In this document: one piece after another, positions 5,754-5,854 of the stretch
Layout: each line of letters starts with the position of its first letter
How positions within the stretch are numbered: the first letter of the stretch is position 1
NCBI GenBank assembly: GCA_003481005.1
Contig: QUKC01000045.1
Coordinates: 1 to 5,854, forward strand
Direction of reading: 5' to 3'
Length of the DNA stretch: 5,854 bases
From: Firmicutes bacterium TM09-10
GTDB lineage: Bacteria; Bacillota; Clostridia; Lachnospirales; Lachnospiraceae
Made by a program: the position numbers and the translations under genes
Notes under the pieces: generated by a model
Told to the model about the DNA's origin: nothing
Seen by the model: the letters and a program-made list of their open reading frames with translations, nothing else
The model's database searches: none

Positions 5754-5854
5754 TGTCAAGGTGGTTTTCTGCGAAAGCACATCAGAAAATGCAATGGGGC
5801 TGCCGCACTTTGCTTGATATGCTCCCTTCTAGGTAGACAAGTGAAATAATAAAA
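5754..5854. mobile_element. Probable insertion-sequence end interrupting the recombinase
   Basis: Recombinase-like coding sequence stops at about 5752, and what follows shows no recombinase N-terminus in any frame. The foreign segment begins TGTCAAGG on the plus strand, and TG is the usual IS3-family terminus. It contains a 7-bp inverted repeat, TTTTCTG (5765-5771) with CAGAAAA (5783-5789). It ends in GGTAGACAAGTGAAATAAT, which resembles the AGTAGACA-type stretches near the ends of IS3-family elements. The transposase itself would lie beyond the window on the right. The junction is seen; the IS3 assignment is from memory of similar ends and is tentative. Confidence 0.4.

Overview
This window looks like a mosaic of accessory, mobile-element-associated DNA from a low-GC Firmicute, most likely a gut clostridium of the Lachnospiraceae type. 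The main pointer is a long serine recombinase with a C-terminal DUF4368-like block and a long charged tail, an architecture I know from clostridial integrative elements. AGGAGG-type ribosome binding sites and AT-rich intergenic DNA fit too. The species and the element are not identifiable from the sequence alone. Every credible gene lies on the minus strand.

Right to left, in transcription direction: (i) 5754-5854 appears to be foreign DNA, probably the end of an insertion sequence, that has cut off the start of the recombinase gene. (ii) 3593-5716 (readable back to about 5752) is a large serine recombinase lacking its N-terminal catalytic-serine segment, so it is probably inactive. (iii) 2995-3553 is a very AT-rich stretch with an unrecognised membrane protein and a doubtful small ORF. 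It lies just past the recombinase 3' end, where serine-recombinase elements often have their att site. (iv) 1405-2776 is a compact two-gene unit: a small three-helix membrane protein and, 28 bases later, a complete CPBP-family (Abi) intramembrane protease homologue. (v) 1099-1404 has no intact gene. It holds the tail of an unidentified membrane protein and a frameshifted two-knuckle zinc ribbon. (vi) 334-1098 is a complete class I SAM-dependent methyltransferase. (vii) 1-333 is non-coding: a run of short hairpins, one of them a long perfect stem followed by a MOBQ-nic-like motif, and a good minus-strand Rho-independent terminator at 49-81.

Functionally, the intact genes (membrane protein, CPBP protease, methyltransferase) read as cargo of a mobile element whose integration gene has been broken. 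The membrane pair could be a self-protection or immunity module, but that is inference. No relaxase, conjugation gene, CRISPR array, tRNA, rRNA or intact transposase is present.
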